Below are positions 9,264 to 21,331 of a stretch of DNA of 36,487 bases, piece by piece. The translations under genes and the position numbers were made by a program. The DNA lies in NCBI GenBank assembly GCA_017744365.1, contig JAGIBL010000013.1, forward strand, positions 1-36,487, written 5' to 3'. Under the pieces are notes generated by a model, which saw only the letters and a list, made by a program, of their open reading frames with translations, was not told the origin of the DNA and searched no databases. Each line of letters begins with the position of its first letter. The stretch's first letter is position 1. The stretch comes from Nocardioidaceae bacterium (GTDB taxonomy: Bacteria; Actinomycetota; Actinomycetes; Propionibacteriales; Nocardioidaceae).

Positions 9264-9644
9264 ATGCCGAACCTGACCACCGAGGACGTCCTCGAGGCCG
9301 CGGACCACCTGGTCGCCGCGTTCGCCGCCACCGACACCGACGCGTACTTCGACTGCTTCGCCGAGGACGCCACCTTCGTGTTCCACCCCGAGCCGGCCCG
9401 GCTCGACGACCGCGCCGCCTACGAGCGGCTGTGGGCCACCTGGCTCGCCGACGGCTGGAAGGTCCTGGAGTGCGAGAGCACCGCGCGGCTGGTCCAGCTG
9501 CTCGGCGACGTCGCGGTCTTCAGCCACGACGTCCGCACCGTCACGACCGACGGCGAGACCCACGAGCGCGAGACGATCGTGTTCACCCGCCAGGGCGAGC
9601 GGGTGCTCGCCGTCCACGAGCACCTCTCCCCGCAGGAGTCCTGA
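9264..9644 (+). CDS. NTF2-like/SnoaL-type protein
   Basis: This encodes 126 residues from ATG at 9264; the upstream ribosome site is weak. The sequence fits the small cone-shaped NTF2-like fold: an N-terminal helix ([20 protein letters not shown]), then [17 protein letters not shown], ending in paired strands ([25 protein letters not shown]). The final HEHLSP resembles the C terminus of SnoaL_3/YybH-like proteins. Members act as small isomerases or lyases, or bind metabolites; no specific activity can be given. It is the first gene of the operon and its TGA overlaps the permease ATG (ATGTCC starts at 9644), so it is translationally coupled to transport and catabolism of the same substrate. 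Confidence 0.75.
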   Translation: MPNLTTEDVLEAADHLVAAFAATDTDAYFDCFAEDATFVFHPEPARLDDRAAYERLWATWLADGWKVLECESTARLVQLLGDVAVFSHDVRTVTTDGETHERETIVFTRQGERVLAVHEHLSPQES

Positions 9645-11200
9645 TGTCCCACCAGCAGACCGTCGCACCGACCGTCGCACCGCCGAAGGTCACCGAGGTC
9701 GAGGCCCACGGCGTCGAGCCGATCCCCGACGACGAGCGCACCGCGAAGCCGCTGGACCTGTTCCGGCTGGTCTTCGGCGGCGCCAACACCTTCGCCACCG
9801 TGGTGCTCGGCAGCTTCCCGATCCTCTTCGGGCTCAGCTTCCGCTCCGCCCTGGTGGCCACCCTGCTCGGCCTCGTGGTCGGTGCGGTGATCCTCGCGCC
9901 GATGGCGGTCTTCGGTCCGCGCAACGGCACCAACAACGCCGTCTCCTCCTCGGCGCACCTGGGCGTGCACGGCCGGGTGGTCGGCTCGTTCCTCTCGTTG
10001 CTGACCGCGCTGGCGTTCTACTCGATCTCGGTCTGGTCCTCGGGCGACGTGCTCGTCGGTGCCGCGCACCGGGCGGTCAGCCTGCCGCGCAACGACGTCA
10101 TGCTCGGCGTCGCGTACGGCGTCTTCGCGCTGCTCGTGCTGGTCGTCTGCGTCTACGGCTTCCGCTTCATGCTGCTGGTCAACAAGATCGCGGTCGCGGC
10201 GGCCACGCTGCTGTTCCTGCTCGGGGCGTTCGCCTTCGCGGGCGACTTCTCCGCGTCGTACGGCGGAAGCGTCGCGCCGGGGGACAGCGGCTACTGGCCG
10301 GCCTTCGTCGGCGCCGCGCTCGTGGTGATGTCCAACCCGATCTCCTTCGGCGCCTTCCTCGGGGACTGGTCGCGCTACATCCCGCGCGACACCCCGCGGC
10401 CGCGGGTGATGGCCGCCGCCTTCCTGGCCCAGGTGGCCACCCTGGTGCCGTTCGGCTTCGGCCTGGTCACCGCCACCGTGATCGCGATCAAGGCGCCGGA
10501 CTTCATCGCGAACGCCGACTACGTGAGCGGCCTGCTCGCGGTCTCGCCCGACTGGTACTTCGTGCCGGTCTGCCTGATCGCGCTGATCGGCGGCATGTCC
10601 ACCGGCACCACCGCGCTCTACGGCACCGGCCTGGACTTCTCCAGCGTCTTCCCGCGGTTCAGCCGGGTCCAGGCCACCCTGTTCATCGGGGTGTTCGCGA
10701 TCGGCTTCATCTTCGTCGGCCGGTTCGCCTTCAACGTGGTGCAGAGCATCTCCACCTTCGCGGTGCTGATCGTGACCTGCACCGTGCCGTGGATGGTCGT
10801 GATGATGATCGGCTGGTTCGTCCGGCGCGGCTGGTACGACTCCGACTCGCTGCAGGTCTTCAACCGGCGCCAGCGCGGTGGCCGCTACTGGTTCAGCCAC
10901 GGCTGGAACTGGCGCGGGCTGCTCGGCTGGCTGGTGCCCGCGGCGCTGGGCCTGTGCTTCGTGAACATCCCCGGCCAGTTCGTCGGCCCGTTCGGCGACG
11001 CGGCGAACGGCGTGGACCTGAGCATCCCGATCGGGCTGGGGCTGGCCGCGGTGCTCTACCCGCTGCTGCTGGTCGTCTTCCCGGAGCCGGCCGACGCCTT
11101 CGGTCCCGAGGGTCCCCGGGTCGTCCCCGCCGGCCCCGCCGCCCGGAGCACGATCACGGGCGACGACCCGGTCGCCGTCCCCGAGCCCGCCGTCTCCTGA
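9644..11200 (+). CDS. NCS1-family permease (purine/cytosine permease-like)
   Basis: This encodes 518 residues from ATG at 9644, overlapping the preceding stop by one base. There are about 12 hydrophobic segments. Family marks include [19 protein letters not shown] in TM1, [20 protein letters not shown], and [18 protein letters not shown] in the central part, all characteristic of the nucleobase:cation symporter-1 group. NCS1 proteins import cytosine, purines, hydantoins, allantoin or thiamine-like compounds with H+ or Na+. The next gene is an agmatinase-family hydrolase, so this member may carry a guanidino or ureido compound; that is inference from context. The C-terminal tail is Pro/Ala rich and cytoplasmic. 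The agmatinase gene follows after 8 bases. Confidence 0.88.
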   Translation: MSHQQTVAPTVAPPKVTEVEAHGVEPIPDDERTAKPLDLFRLVFGGANTFATVVLGSFPILFGLSFRSALVATLLGLVVGAVILAPMAVFGPRNGTNNAVSSSAHLGVHGRVVGSFLSLLTALAFYSISVWSSGDVLVGAAHRAVSLPRNDVMLGVAYGVFALLVLVVCVYGFRFMLLVNKIAVAAATLLFLLGAFAFAGDFSASYGGSVAPGDSGYWPAFVGAALVVMSNPISFGAFLGDWSRYIPRDTPRPRVMAAAFLAQVATLVPFGFGLVTATVIAIKAPDFIANADYVSGLLAVSPDWYFVPVCLIALIGGMSTGTTALYGTGLDFSSVFPRFSRVQATLFIGVFAIGFIFVGRFAFNVVQSISTFAVLIVTCTVPWMVVMMIGWFVRRGWYDSDSLQVFNRRQRGGRYWFSHGWNWRGLLGWLVPAALGLCFVNIPGQFVGPFGDAANGVDLSIPIGLGLAAVLYPLLLVVFPEPADAFGPEGPRVVPAGPAARSTITGDDPVAVPEPAVS

Positions 11201-11208
11201 GGAGTCAC

Positions 11209-12189
11209 ATGTCCCCCGTCGGACCGATCGACAGCTCGACCACCCCGCGTTACGCCGGCGCCGCGACCTTCGCGCGGCTGCCCCGCCTCGACCAGGTCGG
11301 CACCGCCGACGTCGTGGTCGCCGGGGTGCCGTTCGACAGCGGCGTCTCCTACCGTCCCGGCGCCCGGTTCGGCCCGACCCAGATCCGGGAGGCCTCCCGG
11401 CTGCTGCGGCCCTACCACCCGGCCCTGGACGCCTCGCCGTTCGAGCTCGCCCAGGTGGCCGACGCCGGCGACCTCGCGGTCAACCCGTTCTCCATCGCCG
11501 AGGCGGTCGAGACCGTGCAGGCGCACGCGCTGGAGCTGACCAGCGGCGGCGCCAGCCTGGTCACCCTCGGCGGCGACCACACCATCGCGCTGCCGCTGCT
11601 GCGCGCCGCCGCCGAGCGGCACGGCCCGGTGGCGCTGGTGCACTTCGACGCGCACCTGGACACCTGGGACACCTACTTCGGCGCCGAGTACACCCATGGC
11701 ACCCCGTTCCGGCGGGCGGTCGAGGAGGGCATCCTCGACACCGAGGCGCTCAGCCACGTCGGCACCCGCGGGCCGCTCTACGGCAAGAAGGACCTGGAGG
11801 ACGACCGCCGCTTCGGCTTCGGCATCGTCACCTCCGCCGACGTCTACCACCAGGGCGTCGTCGAGGTGGTCGACCGGCTCCGCCAGCGGGTCGGCGACCG
11901 GCCGGTCTACGTCTCCATCGACATCGACGTGCTCGACCCCGCGCACGCCCCCGGCACCGGCACCCCGGAGGCCGGCGGGATGACCAGCCGCGAGCTGCTC
12001 GAGATCCTGCGCGGCTTCCGCGGGCTCAACCTGGTGGGCGCCGACGTCGTCGAGGTCGCGCCGCCGTACGACCACGCGGACATCACCTCGGTGGCCGCCT
12101 CGCACGTCGCCTACGATCTGGTCTCACTGCTCGCGCTGCGCCGCGAGGAGACCGCTGCCAACGACGCCATCGGAGCAACCCATGCCTGA
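11209..12189 (+). CDS. Agmatinase/guanidinobutyrase-family ureohydrolase
   Basis: This encodes 326 residues from ATG at 11209 with TGAGGAG upstream. The binuclear manganese site of the arginase/agmatinase family is complete: GGDHT (residues 121-125), [10 protein letters not shown] (145-154) and SIDIDVLDP (236-244). These enzymes hydrolyse a guanidino group to urea plus an amine. Agmatine, 4-guanidinobutyrate and 3-guanidinopropionate are the usual candidates; sequence alone does not separate them. The gene overlaps the following aldehyde dehydrogenase by 8 bases and follows an NCS1 permease, which suggests uptake, urea release and oxidation of the carbon skeleton. I leave the symbol open because the speB/gbuA choice depends on substrate. 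Confidence 0.92.
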   Translation: MSPVGPIDSSTTPRYAGAATFARLPRLDQVGTADVVVAGVPFDSGVSYRPGARFGPTQIREASRLLRPYHPALDASPFELAQVADAGDLAVNPFSIAEAVETVQAHALELTSGGASLVTLGGDHTIALPLLRAAAERHGPVALVHFDAHLDTWDTYFGAEYTHGTPFRRAVEEGILDTEALSHVGTRGPLYGKKDLEDDRRFGFGIVTSADVYHQGVVEVVDRLRQRVGDRPVYVSIDIDVLDPAHAPGTGTPEAGGMTSRELLEILRGFRGLNLVGADVVEVAPPYDHADITSVAASHVAYDLVSLLALRREETAANDAIGATHA

Positions 12190-13534
12190 CACGATCTACG
12201 CCGTCACCGACCCCGCCACCGGCGAGGTGGTGCGGACCTACCCGACCGCCACCGACGCGGACATCGAGGCCGCGCTGGCCGCCACCTCCGCCGCGCAGCA
12301 CGGCTGGGCGCGGACCACCACGGTCGCCGAGCGCGCGGCCGGGGTCGCCCGGGTGGCCGCGCTGCACACCGAGCGCCGCGAGCAGCTCGCCGCGATCATC
12401 GTGCGCGAGATGGGCAAGTCGATGGAGGACGCCCTCGGGGAGGTCGACTTCTCCGCGGCCATCTACCAGTACTACGCCGACCGGGCCGAGCAGTTCCTGG
12501 CCGACGAGCCGATCGACCTGCTCGACGGCGACGGCGACGCGGTCGTCCGCAAGATGCCGTACGGCGTGCTGCTGGGGATCATGCCCTGGAACTACCCGTA
12601 CTACCAGGTCGCCCGGTTCGCCGGCCCGAACCTCATCGTGGGCAACGCGATCGTGCTCAAGCACGCCCCGCAGTGCCCGGAGTCGGCCGCCGCGATCGAG
12701 CAGATCATGGCCGACGCCGGCTTCGGCGACGGCGCCTACGTCAACGTCTACGCCACCAACGACCAGGTCGCCACGATGATCGCGGACCGCCGGATCGCGG
12801 GCGTCTCGCTGACCGGCTCCGAGCGCGCCGGCGCCGCGGTCGCCGAGATCGCCGGCCGCAACCTCAAGAAGGTCGTCCTCGAGCTCGGCGGGTCGGACCC
12901 GTTCCTGCTGCTCGGCACCAGCGACCTCGACGGCGCCGTCGAGTCCGCGCTGGCCGCCCGGCTCGAGAACACCGGCCAGGCCTGCAACGCGGCCAAGCGG
13001 TTCATCGTCGCCGACGACCTCTACGAGCCGTTCGTGGAGAAGTTCACCGCCGCCGTGCTCGCCTCCGCCGAGTCGATCGCGCCGCTCTCCTCGGTCACCG
13101 CCGCGGACAACCTGCGCGCGCAGGTCGCCCGGGCCGTCGAGCAGGGCGCCACCCTGGCCAGCGAGGGCCGCGACGAGGGCGCGTTCGTGGCCCCGGGGGT
13201 CCTCACCGGGGTCAAGCCAGGTGACGACGTCTACACCCAGGAGCTGTTCGGCCCGGTGGCGATGGTCTTCCGCGCCGGCTCGGAGGACGAGGCCGTCGCG
13301 ATCGCCAACGACACGCCGTACGGGCTGGGCTCCTACGTGTTCACCGAGGACGCCGAGCAGGCCTCCCGGGTGGCCGGCCGCATCGAGGCCGGCATGGTCT
13401 TCGTCAACGGCGTCGGCCTTGACGGTGCCGAGCTGCCCTTCGGTGGCATCAAGCGCTCCGGCTTCGGTCGCGAGCTCGGCCGGTTCGGCATCGAGGAGTT
13501 CGTCAACAAGAAGCTGATCCGCCGGGTGCGCTGA
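12182..13534 (+). CDS. NAD(P)-dependent aldehyde dehydrogenase (succinate-semialdehyde dehydrogenase-like)
   Basis: This encodes 450 residues from ATG at 12182, inside the last codons of the ureohydrolase gene. The ALDH signatures are intact: PWNYPYYQV (cofactor/oxyanion Asn), general base Glu234 in LELGGSDPF, nucleophile Cys268 in [12 protein letters not shown], and late motifs [10 protein letters not shown] and [14 protein letters not shown]. The length (about 450) and the [17 protein letters not shown] pattern fit the shorter succinate-semialdehyde dehydrogenase group (GabD1-like). In this operon it would oxidise an aldehyde derived from agmatine or guanidinobutyrate, such as 4-aminobutanal or succinate semialdehyde; no transaminase or amine oxidase is present locally, so the pathway is incomplete here. 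It ends 11 bases from the convergent CDF gene. Confidence 0.92.
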   Translation: MPDTIYAVTDPATGEVVRTYPTATDADIEAALAATSAAQHGWARTTTVAERAAGVARVAALHTERREQLAAIIVREMGKSMEDALGEVDFSAAIYQYYADRAEQFLADEPIDLLDGDGDAVVRKMPYGVLLGIMPWNYPYYQVARFAGPNLIVGNAIVLKHAPQCPESAAAIEQIMADAGFGDGAYVNVYATNDQVATMIADRRIAGVSLTGSERAGAAVAEIAGRNLKKVVLELGGSDPFLLLGTSDLDGAVESALAARLENTGQACNAAKRFIVADDLYEPFVEKFTAAVLASAESIAPLSSVTAADNLRAQVARAVEQGATLASEGRDEGAFVAPGVLTGVKPGDDVYTQELFGPVAMVFRAGSEDEAVAIANDTPYGLGSYVFTEDAEQASRVAGRIEAGMVFVNGVGLDGAELPFGGIKRSGFGRELGRFGIEEFVNKKLIRRVR

Positions 13535-13545
13535 GCACGCGCCTC

Positions 13546-14463
13546 TCAGGCGTCCTTGTACCAGTCCGGCAGGGCGCCCGGCCGCAGGTCGGCCGGGTCG
13601 TCCGGCCGGGTCAGCGTGAGCACCGCGCGGCGGATCTCGGGCCGCCGCTCCAGCGCGTCCTCGAGGTCGGCGAGCCGGGCGGCCACCGCGGACTCGGGAT
13701 CGTCCCCGGCAAGGTCGACCGCGGCCTCGAGGTGGATCAGGTCGGCCCCGACCCACTCCAGGTGCAGCTCGCTGACCCGGACCACCTCGGGGTGGTCCAG
13801 CAGCGCGGTGAGCACCCGGTTGCGGGCCAGCGGCGTGGCCGCCTCGCCGGTGAGGAAGTCCATGTTCCGCCGGATCAGGAAGACCGCGACCGCACCGAGC
13901 AGCAGCCCGACCAGGATCGAGGCGAGCGCGTCCCAGGCGGCGTCGCCGGTGAGCTGGTGCAGGCCGATCCCGGCGAACGCGATCGCGATGCCGAGCAGGG
14001 CGGAGAGGTCCTCGGCGAAGACCGCTCGCAGCATCGGGTTCGAGGTGACCCGGATGTAGCGCAGCGGATGCAGCCTCCGGACCGCGGCGTCGGCCCGGGT
14101 CTGGGCGAGCGCCTGGACGAACGAGGTGCCCTCGAGCACGAGGGCGACCGCCAGCACGCCGTACGCCCAGCCGTACGACGGCGTCTCGGACTCGGCGGCC
14201 GTCAGCGACTGCACGCCGTGCCAGACCGAGACCGCGGCGCCGACGGAGAACAGCCCGAACGCGGCGAACATCGACCAGACGTAGCCGACCCGGGGCCGCT
14301 CGGTGGGCCGGGAGCCGAGCAGCAGGAACACCTCGTTGCCGGTGTCGGCCCAGGAGTGCGCGGCCTCCGCGGTCATCGCCGCCGACCCGGTCACCGCGGC
14401 GGCGACGGTCTTCGCGACGGCGATGACCAGGTTGGCGGCGAAGGCGACGACGACGGTCAGCAC
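13546..14463 (-). CDS. Cation diffusion facilitator (CDF) transporter
   Basis: This encodes 305 residues from GTG at 14463; the ribosome site is weak and the N terminus is slightly short for the family. There are about six membrane segments. The first metal site motif is present as AHSWADTGN (His36, Asp40), with a second acidic site in [10 protein letters not shown] cytoplasmic C-terminal metallochaperone-like domain (about residues 205-285, [22 protein letters not shown]) completes the architecture. CDF proteins export Zn2+, Mn2+, Fe2+ or similar cations by proton exchange. The metal cannot be assigned: the second site lacks the classic HxxxD of zinc exporters. The gene is divergent from cydA and convergent with the aldehyde dehydrogenase. 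Confidence 0.88.
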   Translation of the reverse strand: MLTVVVAFAANLVIAVAKTVAAAVTGSAAMTAEAAHSWADTGNEVFLLLGSRPTERPRVGYVWSMFAAFGLFSVGAAVSVWHGVQSLTAAESETPSYGWAYGVLAVALVLEGTSFVQALAQTRADAAVRRLHPLRYIRVTSNPMLRAVFAEDLSALLGIAIAFAGIGLHQLTGDAAWDALASILVGLLLGAVAVFLIRRNMDFLTGEAATPLARNRVLTALLDHPEVVRVSELHLEWVGADLIHLEAAVDLAGDDPESAVAARLADLEDALERRPEIRRAVLTLTRPDDPADLRPGALPDWYKDA

Positions 14464-14534
14464 CGGTTCAGCCGACCGCCGGGCTCATCGGGATGGGCCC
14501 CGCTGCGACAGTCCCGGTCCATGGCTCGACGCTA

Positions 14535-14548
14535 GCGACCTGGGTCAC
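14535..14548 (+). promoter_or_regulatory. CRP/GlxR-like palindrome upstream of cydA
   Basis: gcgacctgggtcac, followed by ac, is close to the CRP/GlxR consensus core GTGA-N6-TCAC, with one mismatch in the left arm. It lies 75 bases upstream of the cydA ATG and resembles the site at 32045-32058 in front of the plus-strand sdh operon (11 of 14 bases identical). Regulation is inferred from the motif and from CRP control of cydAB reported in mycobacteria. Confidence 0.35.
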
Positions 14549-14622
14549 ACCGGCGCGACCCCTCCGGCAAGGCTCTCCCGGCGCCGGGGTTCACTGGGGG
14601 AGTCGACGCAAGGAGGACCCCG

Positions 14623-16020
14623 ATGTCTCCCGTCCTGCAGCTGGCTGCCGCCGCCGATCCGGCCGGGCTGCTGCCCGCGCGCGAGCAGATGGCGCTCTCC
14701 CTCGGCTGGCACATCGTGCTGGCCTGCTTCGGGGTGGCGTTCCCGGCGATGATCCTGGTGATGCACTGGCGCGGGGTGCACCGCGACGACCCGGTGGCCC
14801 TCGAGCTGGCCAAGCGCTGGTCCAAGGTCTCCGCGGTCCTGTTCGCGATCGGCGCGGTCTCCGGGACGGTGCTCAGCTTCGAGATGGGGCTGCTCTGGCC
14901 CGGCCTGATGGGGAGGTTCGGCGACGTCCTCGGGCTGCCGTTCGCCTTCGAGGGGCTGTCGTTCTTCGTCGAGGCGATCTTCCTCGGCATCTACCTGTAC
15001 GGCTGGGGCCGGATGAAGCCGCGGGTGCACCTGCTGATGCTGGTGCCGATGGCCGCGGCCGGCGTGGTCGGCACGTTCTGCGTGCTCGCGGTGAACTCGT
15101 GGATGAACTGGCCGACCGGGTTCCGGATGGTCGACGGCGAGGTCACCGACGTGAACCCGTGGCGGGCCATGTTCAACGACCGGGTCTGGCTGCAGTTCGG
15201 GCACATGTGGGTGGCGGCGTACATGGTGGTCGGGTTCTCGGTCGCCGCGGTCTACGCGGTCGGGATGCTGCGCGGCCGCCGCGACGAGCACCACCGGCTC
15301 GGCTTCCTGGTGCCGTTCGTCTTCGCGAGCGTGGCGGCGCTGTGCCAGCCGGTCGTCGGGCACGTGCTCGGCTTCGGGATGGGCGACCACCAGCCGGCCA
15401 AGCTGGCCGCGTTCGAGCTCGCCGAGACCACCACCGACGGGCCCTCGCCGCTGCGCATCGGTGGCTGGTACGACGACGGCGAGGTCAAGGGCACCCTCGA
15501 CATCCCGCGGCTCGGCTCGATCATCGCGGAGAACTCCTTCACCAAGCCGGTGCGCGGCCTGGACACCATCCCCGAGGAGGACCGGCCGCCGGTGACGCTG
15601 ACCCACTGGGCGTTCCAGTCGATGGTCGGGCTCGGCACGCTGCTGGCCGCCGGGGTCGCGCTGTTCTGGCTGGCCCGGTGGCGCCGGGTCGACCTGCTCG
15701 GCCGGCGCTGGTTCCTGCGGGCGGTCTCGCTCGCCGGGGTGGTGGCGGCGCTGGCGATGGAGCTGGGCTGGATCGCGACCGAGGTCGGCCGGCAGCCCTG
15801 GATCGTGTACGGCGTGCTGCGCACCGAGGACGCCGCCGGGGACAGCTCGGGACTGTGGTGGCTCTTCGGCACGACCGTCGTGGTGTATGCCGGGATGACC
15901 GTGGGCGCGGTCGTGGTGCTGCGCTCGATGGCCCGGCGCTGGCGGGCGGGGGAGACCGACCTGCCCAGTCCGTACGGGCCCGCTCTCGTGTCGGCCTCGT
16001 CCGAGGAGGTCTCCCGGTGA
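14623..16020 (+). CDS. cydA: Cytochrome bd-type quinol oxidase subunit I
   Basis: This encodes 465 residues from ATG at 14623 behind a near-ideal ribosome site (aaggagga). Subunit I features: His30 in SLGWHIVLA (heme b595 ligand type), the proton-path pair Glu110/Glu117 in FAFEGLSFFVEAIF, His194 in QFGHMWVAAY (heme b558), and the late conserved GWIATEVGRQPW. The segment between TM6 and TM7 is short, so this is a short-Q-loop oxidase like other actinobacterial and cyanide-insensitive types. It oxidises quinol and reduces O2 to water with high affinity in the plasma membrane. It is coupled to cydB by a GTGA overlap. The cydDC assembly transporter is not adjacent and would have to be elsewhere. 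Confidence 0.96.
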   Translation: MSPVLQLAAAADPAGLLPAREQMALSLGWHIVLACFGVAFPAMILVMHWRGVHRDDPVALELAKRWSKVSAVLFAIGAVSGTVLSFEMGLLWPGLMGRFGDVLGLPFAFEGLSFFVEAIFLGIYLYGWGRMKPRVHLLMLVPMAAAGVVGTFCVLAVNSWMNWPTGFRMVDGEVTDVNPWRAMFNDRVWLQFGHMWVAAYMVVGFSVAAVYAVGMLRGRRDEHHRLGFLVPFVFASVAALCQPVVGHVLGFGMGDHQPAKLAAFELAETTTDGPSPLRIGGWYDDGEVKGTLDIPRLGSIIAENSFTKPVRGLDTIPEEDRPPVTLTHWAFQSMVGLGTLLAAGVALFWLARWRRVDLLGRRWFLRAVSLAGVVAALAMELGWIATEVGRQPWIVYGVLRTEDAAGDSSGLWWLFGTTVVVYAGMTVGAVVVLRSMARRWRAGETDLPSPYGPALVSASSEEVSR

Positions 16021-17018
16021 GCCTCGAGGTCGCCGTCGCCGCGGCGCTCTTCGTCGGCGTGATCGCCTACGCCGTGCTGGGCGGTGCGGACTTCGGCTCC
16101 GGGTTCTTCGACCTCACCGCCGGCAGCGCCCGGCGCGGGGCCGAGCTGCGCACCCTGGTCGACCGGAGCATCGGCCCGGTCTGGGAGGCCAACCACGTCT
16201 GGCTGATCTACGTGCTGGTGATCTGGTGGACCGGCTTCCCGGCCACCTTCGCCGCCGCGATGACGACGCTGATCCTGCCGCTGCTCCTCGCGCTGCTGGG
16301 GATCGTGCTGCGCGGGGCCAGCTTCGCCTTCCGCAAGTACGCCGGCACCCTGGGCCAGGCCCGGCTGTTCGGGGTGGTCTTCGCGCTCTCCTCGATCCTG
16401 ACGCCGTTCTTCCTGGGCGCGGCCGCGGGCGCGATCGCCTCGGGTCGGGTGCCGGCCGACGGGCGCGGCGACGTCTGGTCCTCCTGGCTGAACCCGACCT
16501 CGGTCTTCGGCGGGCTGATCGCGGTCGGCGCCTGCGCGTTCCTGGCCGGGACCTTCCTGACCGCGGACGCCGCCCGCAGCGGGCAGTCCTCGCTCGCCGG
16601 TCAGCTGCGGGTGCGCTCGCTCGTGGTCGGCGTGCTCACCGGGGCCGTCGTCTTCGCCGCCCTGGTCCCGCTCGACCACGATGCCCCGACCCTGGCCGAC
16701 GGGCTCGAGGGTCGCGCGGCCCCGCTCGTGGTGCTCTCGGCGATCGCCGGGCTCGCCACCCTGGCGCTGCTCTGGCGGCGTGCGTACGGCGTCGCCCGGT
16801 TCACCGCCGTCGCGGCCGTGGTCAGCGTGGTCGCGGGCTGGGGCGTCGGGCAGTACCCGTGGATGCTCGTCGACGAGGTGAGGATCGTCGACGCCGGCGG
16901 AGCGGAAGCGACCCTGCAGGGGCTGCTCGTGGTGGTCGGGATCGCGGCGGTCGTGGTGCTGCCCGCGTTGGGGTACCTGCTCCGGCTGACGCAGACGGAG
17001 CAGTGGAGCCGGCACTGA
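16017..17018 (+). CDS. cydB: Cytochrome bd-type quinol oxidase subunit II
   Basis: This encodes 333 residues from GTG at 16017, sharing GTGA with the cydA stop. Subunit II marks are the N-terminal YAVLGGADFGSGFFDL, then IGPVWEANHVWLIYVLVIWWTGFP, and RGASFAFRKY. There are about eight to nine membrane segments. It forms the heterodimer with CydA that stabilises the hemes and provides the oxygen channel in the bd family. The short C-terminal tail (TQTEQWSRH) is normal. A short inverted repeat follows at the convergent junction. Confidence 0.95.
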   Translation: MSLEVAVAAALFVGVIAYAVLGGADFGSGFFDLTAGSARRGAELRTLVDRSIGPVWEANHVWLIYVLVIWWTGFPATFAAAMTTLILPLLLALLGIVLRGASFAFRKYAGTLGQARLFGVVFALSSILTPFFLGAAAGAIASGRVPADGRGDVWSSWLNPTSVFGGLIAVGACAFLAGTFLTADAARSGQSSLAGQLRVRSLVVGVLTGAVVFAALVPLDHDAPTLADGLEGRAAPLVVLSAIAGLATLALLWRRAYGVARFTAVAAVVSVVAGWGVGQYPWMLVDEVRIVDAGGAEATLQGLLVVVGIAAVVVLPALGYLLRLTQTEQWSRH

Positions 17019-17044
17019 GACGGGTCACGGGGCCGGGCCAGGGG

Positions 17045-17063
17045 GCCGGTCAGCCGGACCGGC
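17045..17063. terminator. Short hairpin at the cydB / small membrane protein junction
   Basis: gccggtc and gaccggc pair around a 5-base loop across the stop codon of the minus-strand gene at 17050, 26 bases after the cydB stop. A 7-bp GC-rich stem could serve both convergent genes; there is no U-run. Confidence 0.3.
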
Positions 17064-17448
17064 GCGGGACCAGGAGCAGCGCGGCCAGCACGACGGTGCC
17101 CGCGAGCGAGCCGATCTCGGCGACCTTGTCGAACGTGTCCAGGCCGTCGAGGTGGCCGGCGTGGAAGAGCAGGTGCGGGACCGAGAACACCTCCCAGGCC
17201 AGGCCGGCGGTGACCAGGAAGGCCGGCCGCGCGATCGCCCAGACGGTGACCAGGCCCAGGGCCAGGTAGAGCCCGCCGACGTCGCGGACCAGGTGCTCGT
17301 TGTACGGCCCGGCGAGCGAGACCCAGTCGCGCCCGGGCAGCGGGAAGTCGTCGTAGAAGCCCGTCGGCGAGAGCAGCGCCCAGCCGCCGACGTACACGGC
17401 TGACAGCGCGAGCACCGCCGCCGCGACCTGCTGGATGCGGAGAGTCAT
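17050..17448 (-). CDS. Small four-helix membrane protein, unknown function
   Basis: This encodes 132 residues from ATG at 17448. Four hydrophobic segments are visible: about residues 8-27, 57-75, 76-92 and 112-127. The first loop contains GFYDDFPLPGRDWVSLAGPYNEH and the third HAGHLDGLDTFDKVAE. The layout resembles small four-helix families such as DUF4345/DoxX-like proteins, but I cannot place it with certainty. It is downstream of mdh on the same strand and separated from it by a strong hairpin, so it probably has its own promoter. Confidence 0.7.
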   Translation of the reverse strand: MTLRIQQVAAAVLALSAVYVGGWALLSPTGFYDDFPLPGRDWVSLAGPYNEHLVRDVGGLYLALGLVTVWAIARPAFLVTAGLAWEVFSVPHLLFHAGHLDGLDTFDKVAEIGSLAGTVVLAALLLVPRRSG

Positions 17449-17464
17449 GCTCACCAGGACACCA

Positions 17465-17501
17465 AAGGGCCCGCGGTCGTGACATCCGACCGCGGGCCCT
17501 T
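17465..17501 (-). terminator. Strong hairpin terminator after mdh
   Basis: A perfect 15-bp stem (17465-17479 with 17487-17501, core gggcccgcggtcg) has a 7-base loop and starts 9 bases past the mdh stop on the minus strand. It is followed on that strand by TTTGG; the T-run is short, as is common in GC-rich actinobacteria. Confidence 0.8.
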
Positions 17502-17510
17502 GACGTGAGG

Positions 17511-18536
<1,026 letters not shown>

Positions 18537-18573
18537 CTAGCGCAGCCGCGACACGGCGAATCCGCCGCCTTCC

Positions 18574-18592
18574 TAGTCTTGAACTGTTCCAG
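18574..18592 (+). promoter_or_regulatory. furA promoter with overlapping Fur-type operator
   Basis: A -10-like TAGTCT (18574-18579) runs into the imperfect palindrome cttgaactgttccag (18578-18592; perfect core gaac-t-gttc), followed by aaaagg. The stretch is AT-rich for this genome and resembles the furA autoregulatory operator of mycobacteria as I remember it. It would cover the transcription start, consistent with autorepression. It lies 21 bases upstream of the furA ATG. Confidence 0.55.
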
Positions 18593-18609
18593 AAAAGGTG
18601 CTTGGCTGA

Positions 18610-21234
<2,625 letters not shown>

Positions 21235-21242
21235 GGCGAGGA

Positions 21243-21325
21243 CGCCGAGGCGGCGCAGATGAAAGTCCCATCTGCGCCGCCTCATCGTTTTCAGTTGTCC
21301 GACTTTCATCTGCGCCGCCTCGGCG
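21243..21325. terminator. Three-armed nested palindrome between convergent katG and aquaporin genes
   Basis: Arm A (from 21243, core gaggcggcgcagat at 21247-21260) pairs with an inverted arm B at 21270-21283 (14 bp, 9-base loop). It pairs alternatively with a longer inverted arm C at 21301-21325 (25 bp perfect, 33-base spacer that contains arm B). The element fills the whole 97-bp gap between the two stop codons, so a bidirectional terminator is likely. A related architecture occurs at 24355-24471. Confidence 0.75.
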
Positions 21326-21331
21326 CGGTGC

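Noticed and set aside
9075-9680. N-terminal extension of the Lrp-type regulator by about 200 residues
   Set aside because: The extension overlaps the NTF2-like gene on the opposite strand and has no Lrp homology; the GTG at 9074 has a ribosome site and gives the family N terminus.
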